Source: Acinetobacter sp. ANC 3781 (GTDB lineage Bacteria; Pseudomonadota; Gammaproteobacteria; Pseudomonadales; Moraxellaceae). Taken from it: a stretch of 62,493 nt of DNA. Below are positions 10,701-18,340 of this stretch, piece by piece. The translations under genes were made by a program, and so were the position numbers. Under the pieces are notes generated by a model. The model was not told where the DNA came from and did no database searches. It was given only the letters and a program-made list of their open reading frames with translations. Position 1 is the first letter of the stretch. The number at the start of each line of letters is the position of its first letter. Location of the stretch: positions 1 to 62,493 of the forward strand of contig NZ_SJOH01000022.1 in NCBI RefSeq assembly GCF_004331285.1, in the 5' to 3' direction.

Positions 10701-10806
10701 CGGTGAAGGTGCGTATTTAAGATTCAGATTCAAGTTTGATGAAGATCTGTTTGGTCGCCGTTCGGCAAACACAAACTTTGCTTTAGAGCCAGAACAGGGA
10801 CGATAG
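4792..10806 (+). CDS. Giant DUF11/SdrD_B-like protein with outer-membrane beta-barrel, 2004 aa
   Basis: The ATG at 4792 follows GGGG; a GTG two codons earlier is possible. The signal peptide ends near residue 27. The shared LTNTxN/acidic-loop module (DANQDGVLD) lies around 45-170 and a DUF11-like domain around 190-340. A carboxypeptidase-regulatory-like fold (KKPVAGATVILVD) follows near 480-560 and a clear DUF11 repeat at about 616-735. An SdrD_B-type domain with a further acidic loop (DCNRNGIQD) sits near 747-860. From about 1150 to the end, alternating polar and aromatic strands, with YPVYGD, LYVRLDKGRSY and repeated short turns, look like a large outer-membrane barrel. The final strand (AYLRFRFKF) is followed by about 25 polar residues. 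It is probably an outer-membrane anchor or export channel for the neighbouring DUF11 proteins; this role is inferred. Confidence 0.8.
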   Translation: MKKAMNKKVETLSLSALASALFFAQHGHAAMPMAGQMIQNIAYASYEVSDSYGGQLLRTTQSNAVNVEIAKFYGLELFPDQLQQVEAGSKVIWLNQVTNTSNTQAWFDFQTAPVNHLSNLKIYLDANQDGVLDISDTLIKDGLELQSNQTVHLWVVADTSLQTPDQAKLELPLTAQIREEPQQQKTVQDPIQVFEAKLKIEKAVDQSLLTINQQAQTLNYTLTVTNSASLAVSPATVTVDGQKQSWVIVEDPLPANTIFEDIQVSDSASNTLVLHKLAEGQYSSHLPQDKSQIGHAVVAYKQPFAAGQKSEIKLKVKTQPTISYTTLVNGAYVLHQKGQVDQKTLSNKVETKVVGQPTLESTTNDFKISFYTGKVNEPIYLKTNAAVCNANRFSKEQVRIRIQSKLTGDIVIISAMESGENTGLFQFSLETEENAEKNLNDAVLQTLKRDEVTASLVECVDEQGQVTTPINDISTQILIDPYGIIFDAKTKKPVAGATVILVDENDQPVGNNVAFEVDRTTGALRSIPAKQVTSATGEFVYPQVIPGNYKLLVDTSTIATHQYSFVSDQVVYPLSSFNGMAVHSQYSYGGLFTLASSSPALNIDIPIDPLLSQSGLMVQKTARDSSIELGDFTNYSITVSNKGDVLARDVKLQDSLPRGFSYVPNTMRIDGKPVADPEGGKGPYLTLGLGNLAVNASAKIEYRVLVGPNALNGDGINRARAVDGSGLSSNEAQAKVKVRPGAFSADAFVVGKVYSDCNRNGIQDKGELGVPGVRIYMEDGSYVITDREGKYDFYGISAKTHVLKIDRTTLPAGVELLTQSNRNAGDPSSRFVDVKRGELHRADFAMADQADACSAPLTDAIKQRQEKINSSNLNLEKAINKQLSIDAPSYLESSTRSENTQGCLANDNDQNCLLNRGDFAAQKQPQLLIDPVKPPVLVNLEEYLKRSDNNALEILNLTEGQVLPHAQTTIQVQGAAGATQRVLVNDVVVADKQRGKLAILDEQRKQGVEYVGVALKPGKNSIRAEQLDFAGNVRESQHIQVIVPDEIHQLKLQQPQASVMANGRDVMQLRVQLQDKQGVKVATRTSITLESDIGIIDLPDLNPNEPGIQSFIDGGEMIIPVLAPNVPARGKLRVSSGLLKQEIDIQFQADLRPLIAVGLIEGSINFNNFDNTQLHSVNRNDGFEDELNEIAEWGNDTSLTGRTAMFLKGKVRGNYLLTLAYDSNKSSKQRLFRDIQPDEYYPVYGDAAAKGFEAQSTGKLYVRLDKGRSYAMYGDYVTRTEKDEGLALGQYNRSLTGLKVGHEGDKFQASAFVAETKSRQVVTENRALGISGPYSLGSISNELILDNSEKVEILTRDRNNPGLIIGKQSLTRFTDYEVDTYSNSIYLKQAVASVDQDLNPNFIRITVEADEIGEEYQVGGMSFSYAMKSHLKMGGSFVQSNDPLNQEQIASLNAVVKVGQYGKLIAEVAQSKNTDSTADQITQINSDSTRDKNQGGAARVEFEYAPSFAHVRAYHQQAEEGFQNDAATISAGRKESGIKASAPIAKLGLARIEAIRTEDQNNHGIRTGLSASLERNFFKILAVELGFRHYDETTAAATLATENLGPYQGTTGRIKFTGNLPWKGASAFIEYEQDLSNSDKQVLSVGGTAKVLPNTEVYARHEVISAIDGLYSINSTEEINSTVFGISSNYMKDGSAFSEYRVADGISNREAEAALGLRNRWQLKPRVYVSSSFERIQSLSKNEDNTRNDATALSLGLEYLVHENWKATTRLEGRRSDTSDTLINTLGYAYKLSDDATVLTKNTLNFVDNKEAAQGDHLRNRFQIGYAWRDYDQNKLDVLSKIEYYYENNATDLEAEFKREAYVTSIHSNYHPQRRLTLSGQYAAKWSVLDEYGISSSALTQLVSGRVIYDMNERWDMSIQAGSLWANRGAGTRYLVGAELGYLLATNLWVSAGYNFMGYQDEELANTSSTGEGAYLRFRFKFDEDLFGRRSANTNFALEPEQGR

Positions 10807-10809
10807 AAC

Positions 10810-11883
10810 ATGAAACCATTGATTGGACTACTTGCAGCTTTATTTTTAGCGAATAGCATGGTTTATGCTGAACCCTTTTCAGCTGCTGATGCTCAGCGTC
10901 AAATAAAGACCTTATCCAATACTTTGCAATCATATTCAAATGCTGATGCACTAACTCGCTATCATGCTTACAAAGCAAAAATATGGTTAAGTTATGCGGT
11001 CAATCAACAATCCGAGCGCAGTTTAACCCTTGCCGGGCAGGAAGCTTTGCAACAGGCCCAGCATATCGTCAGTGGATTGCAGGCCAGGCAAAATTTGAGT
11101 TTAACCACACCAGTCTTAAGTGTGTCACAAGTCATGCGCCGTGATTTGTGGTGGCAGATTGAATATTTAAAACAGCAGGGTGCCATTGATAAAGCGCCAG
11201 AAAGTCTGGCACATGCAGAAGTGATGCTGGTGTGGGCGGCAGCAGAATATTGCGAGTTGGGCTGGAGACATGCCCAAGAACCTTTTAATGCGGTGCAACA
11301 GGCTTTATATCAGGTGGTTGAATCAACAGGTATACAGCGCACGGATATCAGCTGGCAGCCAGAGCAGTTGCCTTCATTGCAGCAGCTGAATGGAAAGGGC
11401 TGTCATGGCGTCAACCCTGAATTTTGGCCTCTAGCCAAAGTACAATTAAATCAACAGTCTAATAGTTTAAAGATCCATAATATTGTACATTTTGCCCGTG
11501 ACAGTGCAGACCTAAGCCCGGCAAGCAAAATGGTGCTGCAACAATGGGAGATTCTGGAGAATCAATATCCGCAATTGTCTGCTATTTTAACGGGTTATAC
11601 CGATCATCATGCAAGCTCGGCCTATAACATTCAGCTTGCACGGCGCCGTGTTCAGGCAGTGCAAGATTATCTGGTATTACAGGGTATGGATATTGCAAAT
11701 ATTACGACTGAAGCCAAGGGTGCAGTTGATTTTCAAACCGATACAGAGATGAAAATAGCTGAAGCCAAAAGCCGCCGGATGGTTCTGCAGGTTACAGATG
11801 TACCTGGGATTGAAATTAAATATTTGCCGCAGTGGCAAGATTTACAAATAGAGTCAAAACTGCAAAAAGTGCAGGTGAAATAA
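10810..11883 (+). CDS. OmpA-family C-terminal domain protein, 357 aa
   Basis: It starts three bases after the preceding stop, with AGGGA of the upstream gene's end as ribosome site. A signal peptide ends at VYA/EP, then comes an alpha-rich region with many Ala/Gln residues (about 25-200). The OmpA-like peptidoglycan-binding domain spans about 215-335: VHFARDSADLSP, GYTDHHASSAYN, LARRRVQAVQDYL, and SRRMVLQV at the end. The Asp of TD and the Arg of ARRR, which bind diaminopimelate in OmpA, are present. It probably tethers the barrel and surface proteins of this operon to the cell wall. It lacks its own N-terminal barrel, so it is not OmpA itself. Confidence 0.85.
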   Translation: MKPLIGLLAALFLANSMVYAEPFSAADAQRQIKTLSNTLQSYSNADALTRYHAYKAKIWLSYAVNQQSERSLTLAGQEALQQAQHIVSGLQARQNLSLTTPVLSVSQVMRRDLWWQIEYLKQQGAIDKAPESLAHAEVMLVWAAAEYCELGWRHAQEPFNAVQQALYQVVESTGIQRTDISWQPEQLPSLQQLNGKGCHGVNPEFWPLAKVQLNQQSNSLKIHNIVHFARDSADLSPASKMVLQQWEILENQYPQLSAILTGYTDHHASSAYNIQLARRRVQAVQDYLVLQGMDIANITTEAKGAVDFQTDTEMKIAEAKSRRMVLQVTDVPGIEIKYLPQWQDLQIESKLQKVQVK

Positions 11884-11887
11884 CATT

Positions 11888-14803
11888 ATGATCAAGCGAT
11901 ATTTACCTCATGTTTTGGCATCTTTAGTTTTAATGGTGGGCGGTGTGGCTGAGGTCAATGCAGCAGATGCTGCAGCAGATACCAGTAAAGTTAAAATTCA
12001 GCGGAGTTTTATTAATTTAAGTTTTAACAAACCCACGTTGAGCGGCAGTTATCAGCAATTTGCTGAAACGGCAGTGGAAGGTTGGAAAACCACCCATAAA
12101 ACCCCTAAGTTAATTGAAATTTGGCGCGGTAAAGGCCCAGATGGCAATGCAACTGCGGACTGGGGGACAGCAAATATCAATAATCAATATGCTGAACTTA
12201 ATGCTGAGGATGCATCTGCACTGTATCAGCCAGTATGTTTGATAAAAGGTGAAGAGTTTGAGTGGAATTTCAGGCATGCCGCTCGATCAAGCAGTACGGA
12301 AGAGGCTACTTTTTATATCGGGAAAGTAAACGCAGATCGCCTAGGTTTTACTCAGTTACAGAAAATTGGCGCACAGCAATCTACTAAACTATGGACATGG
12401 GTGGATGCCAATCCTATCGGAGCTAAAGCCGTTGTTTCAGTTAATAGCGGTATCTATGACTTTATCTTTGCTGCAACAAAATATAGCAGTGTAACCTTAG
12501 GTAATTTTATTGATGATATTTCATTAAAATTAAAACCTGCAGTTGAATTTAGTGCGGCTTCAGGGCGTTTTTACGAAGGTGAGGATGCAACAGGGAAGAC
12601 CCATTCTGTACCTTTTAATGTTGTTGGACAAATTTTAAGTCAGAGTGATATGCCTACCCTGCAATTTAAAATTGAATATCTGACGGGCTATGCTCAGACT
12701 AAAGCGGTATATGGCAAAAATTACAGATTATATAAGCAAACTGCATCAGGCTTGGTTGAATTGGGTTCAGCAGATAGTTTGGTGACCGCAAATCCAGACA
12801 AAGTAACTTTTAATTACACCCCAGTCTATAACGCTACCCTGGATTATACCAAAGGGGTTCAGGTCAATGATTTGGTAATTAAAATTCTTGGCAATACTCA
12901 AACCAATACTGATATCAATCTACCGTTTGAATTCGCGCTGGATGCGAACAGTAAAGCTGTTTCCACCAATTTGAGTACCTGTGGTAATGTCAGTGCAGAT
13001 GTCAAATTTGATCTCAAGATCCAAGAAGATGATATTGATTTAGCGGTCGTCAAAAGCCTAACACCAGAGTCGGTGGTTCAAAAAGATAACCTGATTTCTT
13101 ATCAGCTGGATGTCATCAATAAGACTGCCGTGCAGGCAGATGGAGTACTCCTGCGAGATAATTTCAAAAACTTACTTCAGGTGACGAGCGGTAATGCTGC
13201 AAATCAAACCAGTCTGATCTGTGAAGATTTGACCGATGGTACCAGCAAGGCTTGTCCTTCGACTTGGACAGATGCCAATGCATTGACTGCACTGTTGAGC
13301 AGTACCACTGCAGGTAGTGGTTTAAGTTTAGGCGATATTCCTGCCAATGCAAAATACATCTTTACGGTTAAAAATTTAAAAGTCACCGACACAGATACTA
13401 TAAGTGTGGGTTTTGTAGAAAATACAGCCATTATTGAAACCACCAAGATGCAGGATCTCATTCCTGGAAATAATACATCCACCTTAAAAACATTGATTGC
13501 GGCCAAAAGTGATTTATCCAACAACATCAGTAATGCCCCTGCAGCAGATGCCGCTGCCACCGGTACTGGTATATTTATTATTGCAAAAGAAGGTAGAACA
13601 GGTTCTACACCACTTTGGACCCAAAAAGCTGACAGTAACAGCAAAGTTTATTTTCCGCTCAATATTCAGAATTACGGCGGTTTGGCACAGGATTATCAGC
13701 TGTATGCATCTAGTAGCAAAATTGAACCAACCTTAGGAACGGGTGAATATTCAAGCTTGGTTAAAAATAGTGTTACGCCTTTTACTGCTGGTTTAAAAAT
13801 TGAATTTTATAAAGCGGATTTTGCGCAGTGTAAAACGGGTGTAAATAGTCAGCAGATTACTCAACTAAATGTTTCAGCCAATAGCACCGCACAACTCTGC
13901 GCAGTTGTGACCGTTTACTCTTCTGCGACAGCAACCACCAATATCTGGTTTGCAATCGAATCACTTCAGTCGGGCTTGGCTGATATTATTCTGGATGCTG
14001 TGATTCCCCAGCCTAAAAAACGCTTACTGGAATTAAGCAATGATCAAAGTGCACAGGTGGGGGTCGGGGGAAGCTATGTGTTTTTACACCGTTTAACTAA
14101 CTATGGTGCAGAAAATGAAACTAAAGCAAAAATCAGCATCAATCCTGTTAATGGCAATGATGGCTTCTTATATTCATTATTTCTAGATAAAAATGGTAAT
14201 GATGCGCTAGATGCGGGAGATAGCTTGCTCTCTGGGGTAGAGACAGAATTAAGCAATATTATCGAGCCCAACAAATCAGTCACTTTATTGATAAAAGCTG
14301 AAGCATCTGCAACAGCAACTAACGGCATGAATGGTCAGGTTAAATTGACAGTTAAACCGGATAATCTAGCGAAAGAAATATTATTAGCGGATTTGAGCAA
14401 TACCGATCTAATTACGGTCAGTCCGAATCAGTTAAAAATTCTGAAATCGCAATTCAAAGTTGAAAATTGCAGTATGACAAATGTTTCAGCAGTGATAAAT
14501 GCAACTTATACGGTACAAAATGAAAACTTAAAACCGAATCAATGTCTAATTTATCGGATTATGGTGAAAAATACCGGAAGTGCAGCATTAAGCAATGTAG
14601 TGATTAACGATATGTATCCCGCTTATACCCAACAATGGGCACTTCCTAGGATATTGCCAATCGTAGGAAGTAATGGTCAAGACATTACCGATAGCAGCAA
14701 CAATAAAATTGAAGATGATGGCAGAGCCAAAATTAAGACGATTTTAAAGGAACTGTTATCACAACAGGAAAAATCCCTGTACTTTGGAATTAAAATGCAA
14801 TGA
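11888..14803 (+). CDS. Exported DUF11-like surface protein, 971 aa
   Basis: It begins four bases after the previous stop, indicating translational coupling. The signal peptide ends near AEVNA/AD. The first 370 residues have few familiar motifs. From about 375 on there is a DUF11-like domain (DLAVVKSLTPESVVQ, LDVINKTAVQADGV). Later comes the shared module with LTNYGAENE and the acidic loop DKNGNDALDAGD, near 725-830. The last 100 residues, with a Cys pair and VKNTGSAALSNVVINDMYPAY, parallel the end of the 903-residue protein. It is the last gene of the operon, followed by a hairpin. Function is unknown; its architecture implies a cell-surface or fibrillar role. Confidence 0.75.
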   Translation: MIKRYLPHVLASLVLMVGGVAEVNAADAAADTSKVKIQRSFINLSFNKPTLSGSYQQFAETAVEGWKTTHKTPKLIEIWRGKGPDGNATADWGTANINNQYAELNAEDASALYQPVCLIKGEEFEWNFRHAARSSSTEEATFYIGKVNADRLGFTQLQKIGAQQSTKLWTWVDANPIGAKAVVSVNSGIYDFIFAATKYSSVTLGNFIDDISLKLKPAVEFSAASGRFYEGEDATGKTHSVPFNVVGQILSQSDMPTLQFKIEYLTGYAQTKAVYGKNYRLYKQTASGLVELGSADSLVTANPDKVTFNYTPVYNATLDYTKGVQVNDLVIKILGNTQTNTDINLPFEFALDANSKAVSTNLSTCGNVSADVKFDLKIQEDDIDLAVVKSLTPESVVQKDNLISYQLDVINKTAVQADGVLLRDNFKNLLQVTSGNAANQTSLICEDLTDGTSKACPSTWTDANALTALLSSTTAGSGLSLGDIPANAKYIFTVKNLKVTDTDTISVGFVENTAIIETTKMQDLIPGNNTSTLKTLIAAKSDLSNNISNAPAADAAATGTGIFIIAKEGRTGSTPLWTQKADSNSKVYFPLNIQNYGGLAQDYQLYASSSKIEPTLGTGEYSSLVKNSVTPFTAGLKIEFYKADFAQCKTGVNSQQITQLNVSANSTAQLCAVVTVYSSATATTNIWFAIESLQSGLADIILDAVIPQPKKRLLELSNDQSAQVGVGGSYVFLHRLTNYGAENETKAKISINPVNGNDGFLYSLFLDKNGNDALDAGDSLLSGVETELSNIIEPNKSVTLLIKAEASATATNGMNGQVKLTVKPDNLAKEILLADLSNTDLITVSPNQLKILKSQFKVENCSMTNVSAVINATYTVQNENLKPNQCLIYRIMVKNTGSAALSNVVINDMYPAYTQQWALPRILPIVGSNGQDITDSSNNKIEDDGRAKIKTILKELLSQQEKSLYFGIKMQ

Positions 14804-14843
14804 TGGGTTAAGTCATTAGTCGATTCCCGGCTATACTAAATTT

Positions 14844-14870
14844 GAGGCAGCTGTGTTCTTAAGCTGCCTC
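14844..14870 (+). terminator. Hairpin after the surface operon
   Basis: GAGGCAGCT and AGCTGCCTC form a perfect 9-bp stem with a 9-base loop, 40 bases past the last stop of the operon. The following bases (caccccattta) lack a strong T-run, so it may be a weak or factor-assisted terminator. Confidence 0.55.
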
Positions 14871-15334
14871 CACCCCATTTAAAATCGTTAGTTCTCCTGC
14901 TTATCCAATTATTACTTCATCAGCTTTGTATCAAAATTACTTAATATTCAAAATGAACTGGCCTGATTTTTCAAATAGTCACTTAAGTAAATAATATTTA
15001 ATTGAATATTCAAGACTTAAATATCGAATAACTCCTGACTCTCTTAATCAAGAAATCCAAAAAATTCAACATTGGTAATTAATTTTGTTCTGTTCAAACT
15101 TAACGATGAAAGTCTATTTCCAACTAAAAAATCTGTTAAGTCAGTCTTTCGCCTTTCAATATATTATTTTAAAGGTTACTAAGTTGGTGACTAAAACTAT
15201 TTAATGTTGAATAAAATTATTAAATAACAATAATTTATGATTTTATATGATGCGTATCATACGCATCATATAAAACTATGTTTATTTTGCTATAATCAAA
15301 ATATCCAGTGTCATTAGTGGTTCCATGCAATTTT
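14871..15334. other. A+T-rich gap before the integrase
   Basis: No credible coding sequence is seen in this stretch. The only striking structure is the palindrome at 15241-15275, listed separately. No tRNA gene end or obvious att core repeat is visible next to the integrase. Confidence 0.5.
15241..15275. promoter_or_regulatory. 35-bp palindrome upstream of the integrase
   Basis: TTTTATATGATGCGTAT, one central C, then its exact reverse complement: 17-bp arms with no mismatch. It ends 59 bases before the integrase ATG. It may be an operator for the integrase, a recombination site, or a cruciform-forming element. The core ATGCGTAT/ATACGCAT looks like a dimeric repressor site. Confidence 0.6.
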
Positions 15335-16555
15335 ATGAGTCTTACAGAATTCAAGGTTCGCCAAGCCAAACCGAAGGATAAAATCTACTTTTTAGCAGAT
15401 GATGAAGGCCTGAGCCTGAAAATTGAACCGAATGGACGCAAGTCATGGAGCTATCGATATTCTGTAGAAGGCTCAAGCAAGCGACCAAGAATAAAACTGG
15501 GTATGTATCCTTCAATGTTATTAAAAGATGCAAGATTTGCACGAGATGAATATAAATTAAATAATTACACTCTTAAAAGTATAAGTAATAAAAAAATAAA
15601 ATCCTTCCAAGATATTTGTGAGGAATGGTTAGAATTTAAAACAAGAAATTCTTTTAGTGATGAGCCACGTTGTGGTGTTATTCAATTGGCAAGAAAATGT
15701 TTATCCAATGATATATATCCAGAATTAAGTGATATGGCATTTGAAGAAGTGAAGCGATATGATTTAGTAACAGTCATAAAAAAAATTGAATTTAGAGAAG
15801 TAAAAGAACCGGTTAAGAAAGCTTATAGTTATTTAAATCAAATTTACGATTATGCTGTAGCGATGGGTTATTGTGAATACAATATTGCAAATGGTTTAAA
15901 TAAAATACTGGTTAATAATAAGATTAAGAAAAACTATCCTTATTTAAAATCGCATGATATTCCAGAATTCATAAATAAATTAAATCAAGTAAATACTCAT
16001 ACCCTTATTAAAAAAGCCTTATGGCTTAAATTATATACAGGTGTTCGGGGCGCTGAATTGCTTCTTAGTGAACCCCATCACTTTGATATAGAAAATAAAA
16101 TGTGGAAAATACCGGCATTACATATTAAGCAGTTTAGACGTAAAGTTATTTTAGGTCATGAGATTCCTGATTTTTTGGTCCCTTTGTCGGATCAGGCAAT
16201 TTGTATTATAAAATCAGCACTTGAGTGGTCTTATGGTGAAAAGTATGTATTTTCCAGTCCACGCTATAAAGACAAACCGATTCATTTTAATACCCTAAAT
16301 ACAGTAATACGTAAAATGGGATATAGTAAGAATGAGCTGTCATCTCATGGTTTAAGATCTACATTTAGTACTATATTAAATGAATCAGGTTTATTTCAAC
16401 AAAATTGGATTGAAGCGCAGTTATCGCACACAGATAAAAATAAAACTCGGGCGAGTTATAATCACGCTGATTATATTAACCAACGTATGGAAATGATGCA
16501 GTGGTGGGGGAGTTATATATATGAATATGCGGAAAGACAAGGTGTAACTTTCTGA
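15335..16555 (+). CDS. Tyrosine recombinase, P4/prophage-type integrase
   Basis: The 406-residue protein opens with SLTEFKVRQAKPKDK and LADDEGLSLKIEPNGRKSW, the usual N-terminal (DUF4102-type) domain of P4-like integrases. The catalytic domain shows Arg238 (TGVRGAEL), His338 and Arg341 (SSHGLRSTF), and the ASYNHADYI tyrosine region (Tyr375 or Tyr380). QRMEMMQWW follows, as in the family. The ATG at 15335 fits this start; an upstream GTG at 15308 would add nine residues. It stands alone: no excisionase, prophage gene or tRNA target lies nearby. It may be an orphan left by an island, though the active site looks intact. Confidence 0.9.
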   Translation: MSLTEFKVRQAKPKDKIYFLADDEGLSLKIEPNGRKSWSYRYSVEGSSKRPRIKLGMYPSMLLKDARFARDEYKLNNYTLKSISNKKIKSFQDICEEWLEFKTRNSFSDEPRCGVIQLARKCLSNDIYPELSDMAFEEVKRYDLVTVIKKIEFREVKEPVKKAYSYLNQIYDYAVAMGYCEYNIANGLNKILVNNKIKKNYPYLKSHDIPEFINKLNQVNTHTLIKKALWLKLYTGVRGAELLLSEPHHFDIENKMWKIPALHIKQFRRKVILGHEIPDFLVPLSDQAICIIKSALEWSYGEKYVFSSPRYKDKPIHFNTLNTVIRKMGYSKNELSSHGLRSTFSTILNESGLFQQNWIEAQLSHTDKNKTRASYNHADYINQRMEMMQWWGSYIYEYAERQGVTF

Positions 16556-16599
16556 TAGATTATATTAAAACTATTTTATAAATTATTTTTTATTAGTTA

Positions 16600-17203
16600 A
16601 ATGTTATGAATTCTAGCTATTCAATTACATCTTAAACTAATTTTTTATCTCTATTTCGATAATAGTCTTCCAAAAATTTTCAATTTTTTCAGATTGCCAA
16701 ATATCTATTCAGCCCCACTCTTGTTTTATTGACTTTCTGATCGCCTTTATTAGCCAAAATAAAGGCATCTTAATGTTTCAGGTTTAAATTTCGTTGAAGT
16801 AACTCAAAATCATGTATAGCTCTACGACCGCTACATAAACTCAGTACTTGCTGAGTTTTATAATGAATTATGCTCTGTATTTTGAAGGTATAAGGCTTTT
16901 TCTGGTCGCCATAGCTTATTATGCGTTTCTAAGCCTGTGAATTGGAATTTCTGTGGCCTCTATGAGCATAACATTCCAGTTAATCCCTTCACGATCAGAC
17001 AAATTCTTCGATAAATTAAACACATTAAACTGGATCAGACTGTCTTCAGAATGATGAACACTCTTTAAGGCGGTTGGCTCTAAAAACAGCCTGATTCATC
17101 TTCATGGAAATAAAGTTATTTATTCCCGCCACTAGCTCCTACAAAGCAGAGCTTGCTCTTCCAGGTTTAACTTGGGCGGTCTACCTTTGGCAGGGACATG
17201 CAT
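16600..17203 (-). pseudogene. Decayed IS5-family transposase (relic 1)
   Basis: On the minus strand, IS5-type transposase motifs run in order through broken frames. They are AKGRPPKLNLEEQALL near 17150-17195, VMLIEATEIPIHRL near 16945-16990, and a CSGRRAIHDFELLQRNLNLKH segment near 16785-16850. ANKGDQKVNKTR follows near 16720-16755, then GNLKKLKIF near 16670-16700, and SLRCNLIARIHN at the end. Several stops and frameshifts make it inactive. A second, shorter relic of the same element lies at 50575-50935 in the same orientation. Confidence 0.6.
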
Positions 17204-17442
17204 TTTAAATAGCAGGTTGGGCATGAGATACCGGGGTATTGCTTGAGCTAAGGATCAAAAAGCGTGTTTGACCGATGTATTTCATACGCCAATTATGCAT
17301 GAACAGAGTAAATTTTTTGCTATAGAGCATATTTAGAAGGATGCTTATTTTTAGATTTATAAAATATGCCCAATAAACATATTGAATTTTACATGTAATT
17401 TTGTTTTATTATGGGGTCAACATTAAATATAAGGAAATTGAT

Positions 17443-17835
17443 ATGACACTTTCTGCAGAGAAAGCAATTGAAAGCATTCATACCATGCATGTACTTATTG
17501 AAAAAATTTTCAGCGGGGTAAATAGCGATGAAGATTTACCTTTATTAATTCAACATTTTTCTGAAGATTTTGAAATGGTGGGTGCGGCTGGTAAAAAATT
17601 TAAATTTGAAGAAGTGAAGCAGTTGTTCGCAAACAATCAAGGAAAAATGCCTGATATTAAAATTGAAATCTATGATGAAGAAATTATTTCACATAATCAA
17701 CATACAATCGTTTTGACCTATACAGAGAAGCATACCAAAGAATCAGGTATATTAATTCGCCGTTCTTGTGCAGTGATTGAGGAAATTCAGGACCAAATGC
17801 TTTGGCGCTTTCTACAGGAAACCTTTACAGCGTAA
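17443..17835 (+). CDS. SnoaL/NTF2-like fold protein, 130 aa
   Basis: The ATG at 17443 follows a good AGGA site (ataaggaaattgat). An upstream TTG at 17401 has no such site. The protein runs from an amphipathic N-terminal helix through FSEDFEMVGAAGKKF, an EEVKQLF helix and strands ending FLQETF. This is the cone-shaped alpha+beta fold of SnoaL/DUF4440 proteins, which serve as small enzymes or ligand-binding domains. It lies at the left edge of the catabolic island, about 500 bases before the MFS gene. Its own role cannot be read from sequence. Confidence 0.65.
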   Translation: MTLSAEKAIESIHTMHVLIEKIFSGVNSDEDLPLLIQHFSEDFEMVGAAGKKFKFEEVKQLFANNQGKMPDIKIEIYDEEIISHNQHTIVLTYTEKHTKESGILIRRSCAVIEEIQDQMLWRFLQETFTA

Positions 17836-18105
17836 AATTTATTTTAATTGCTTAAAAAGCGTAGGCTTATGTTGTTTCATCTTTTTTAAACTACATAAGT
17901 CTAAGTTTGAAGCTCTTGAAATAATGCATCAAATAAAGTCAAACCCCAATAAAGCAGTAGGCCTAATGTTTACTTTAGCTGACTTAAGGCTACAGTGCGG
18001 TAATTTAAGTGATAAATTATTCAATTTTTCTAATTTGATTAAACAATAGTTTTTAACTGATTTATATTAAATTTTTCCGCAAAAATCGCTATGGAGTCCT
18101 ATAAA

Positions 18106-18143
18106 GGTATGAGTTTATACTTAAAAAGATATGGAATATTACA
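18106..18143 (+). promoter_or_regulatory. Composite regulatory motif, copy A (MFS importer)
   Basis: GGTAT-gagttt-ATACT, nine bases, then ATGGAATATTACA, about 200 bases before the MFS start. The same parts with the same 6- and 9-base spacers occur at 34178-34215 (minus strand) and 48724-48761. The interrupted dyad resembles a LysR-type binding site. It lies in a 505-base gene-free gap (17836-18340) that otherwise holds only an imperfect inverted repeat near 17862-17910, possibly the end of the preceding transcript. Confidence 0.6.
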
Positions 18144-18340
18144 CGTAAAATTAAATACAATTGAATTGAAAATGTAAAAAATTGCAGGATTCTAACCACA
18201 AAACAAGCTTGAATAGAAGCAAAATTTGGATAGAAGTAAAAGATTTCTGATCATAGGGATCAAAAAATATTTTCCCTGTCAAGGGTATAGGAAACATGGG
18301 CTTATAAGGAATATAAGCCGTCGTACAAGGATTAAGTGAC

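Noticed and set aside
4792..10806. TonB-dependent receptor because of the large barrel
   Set aside because: No plug domain or TonB box is visible; the N-terminal half is DUF11 and carboxypeptidase-regulatory-like repeats.
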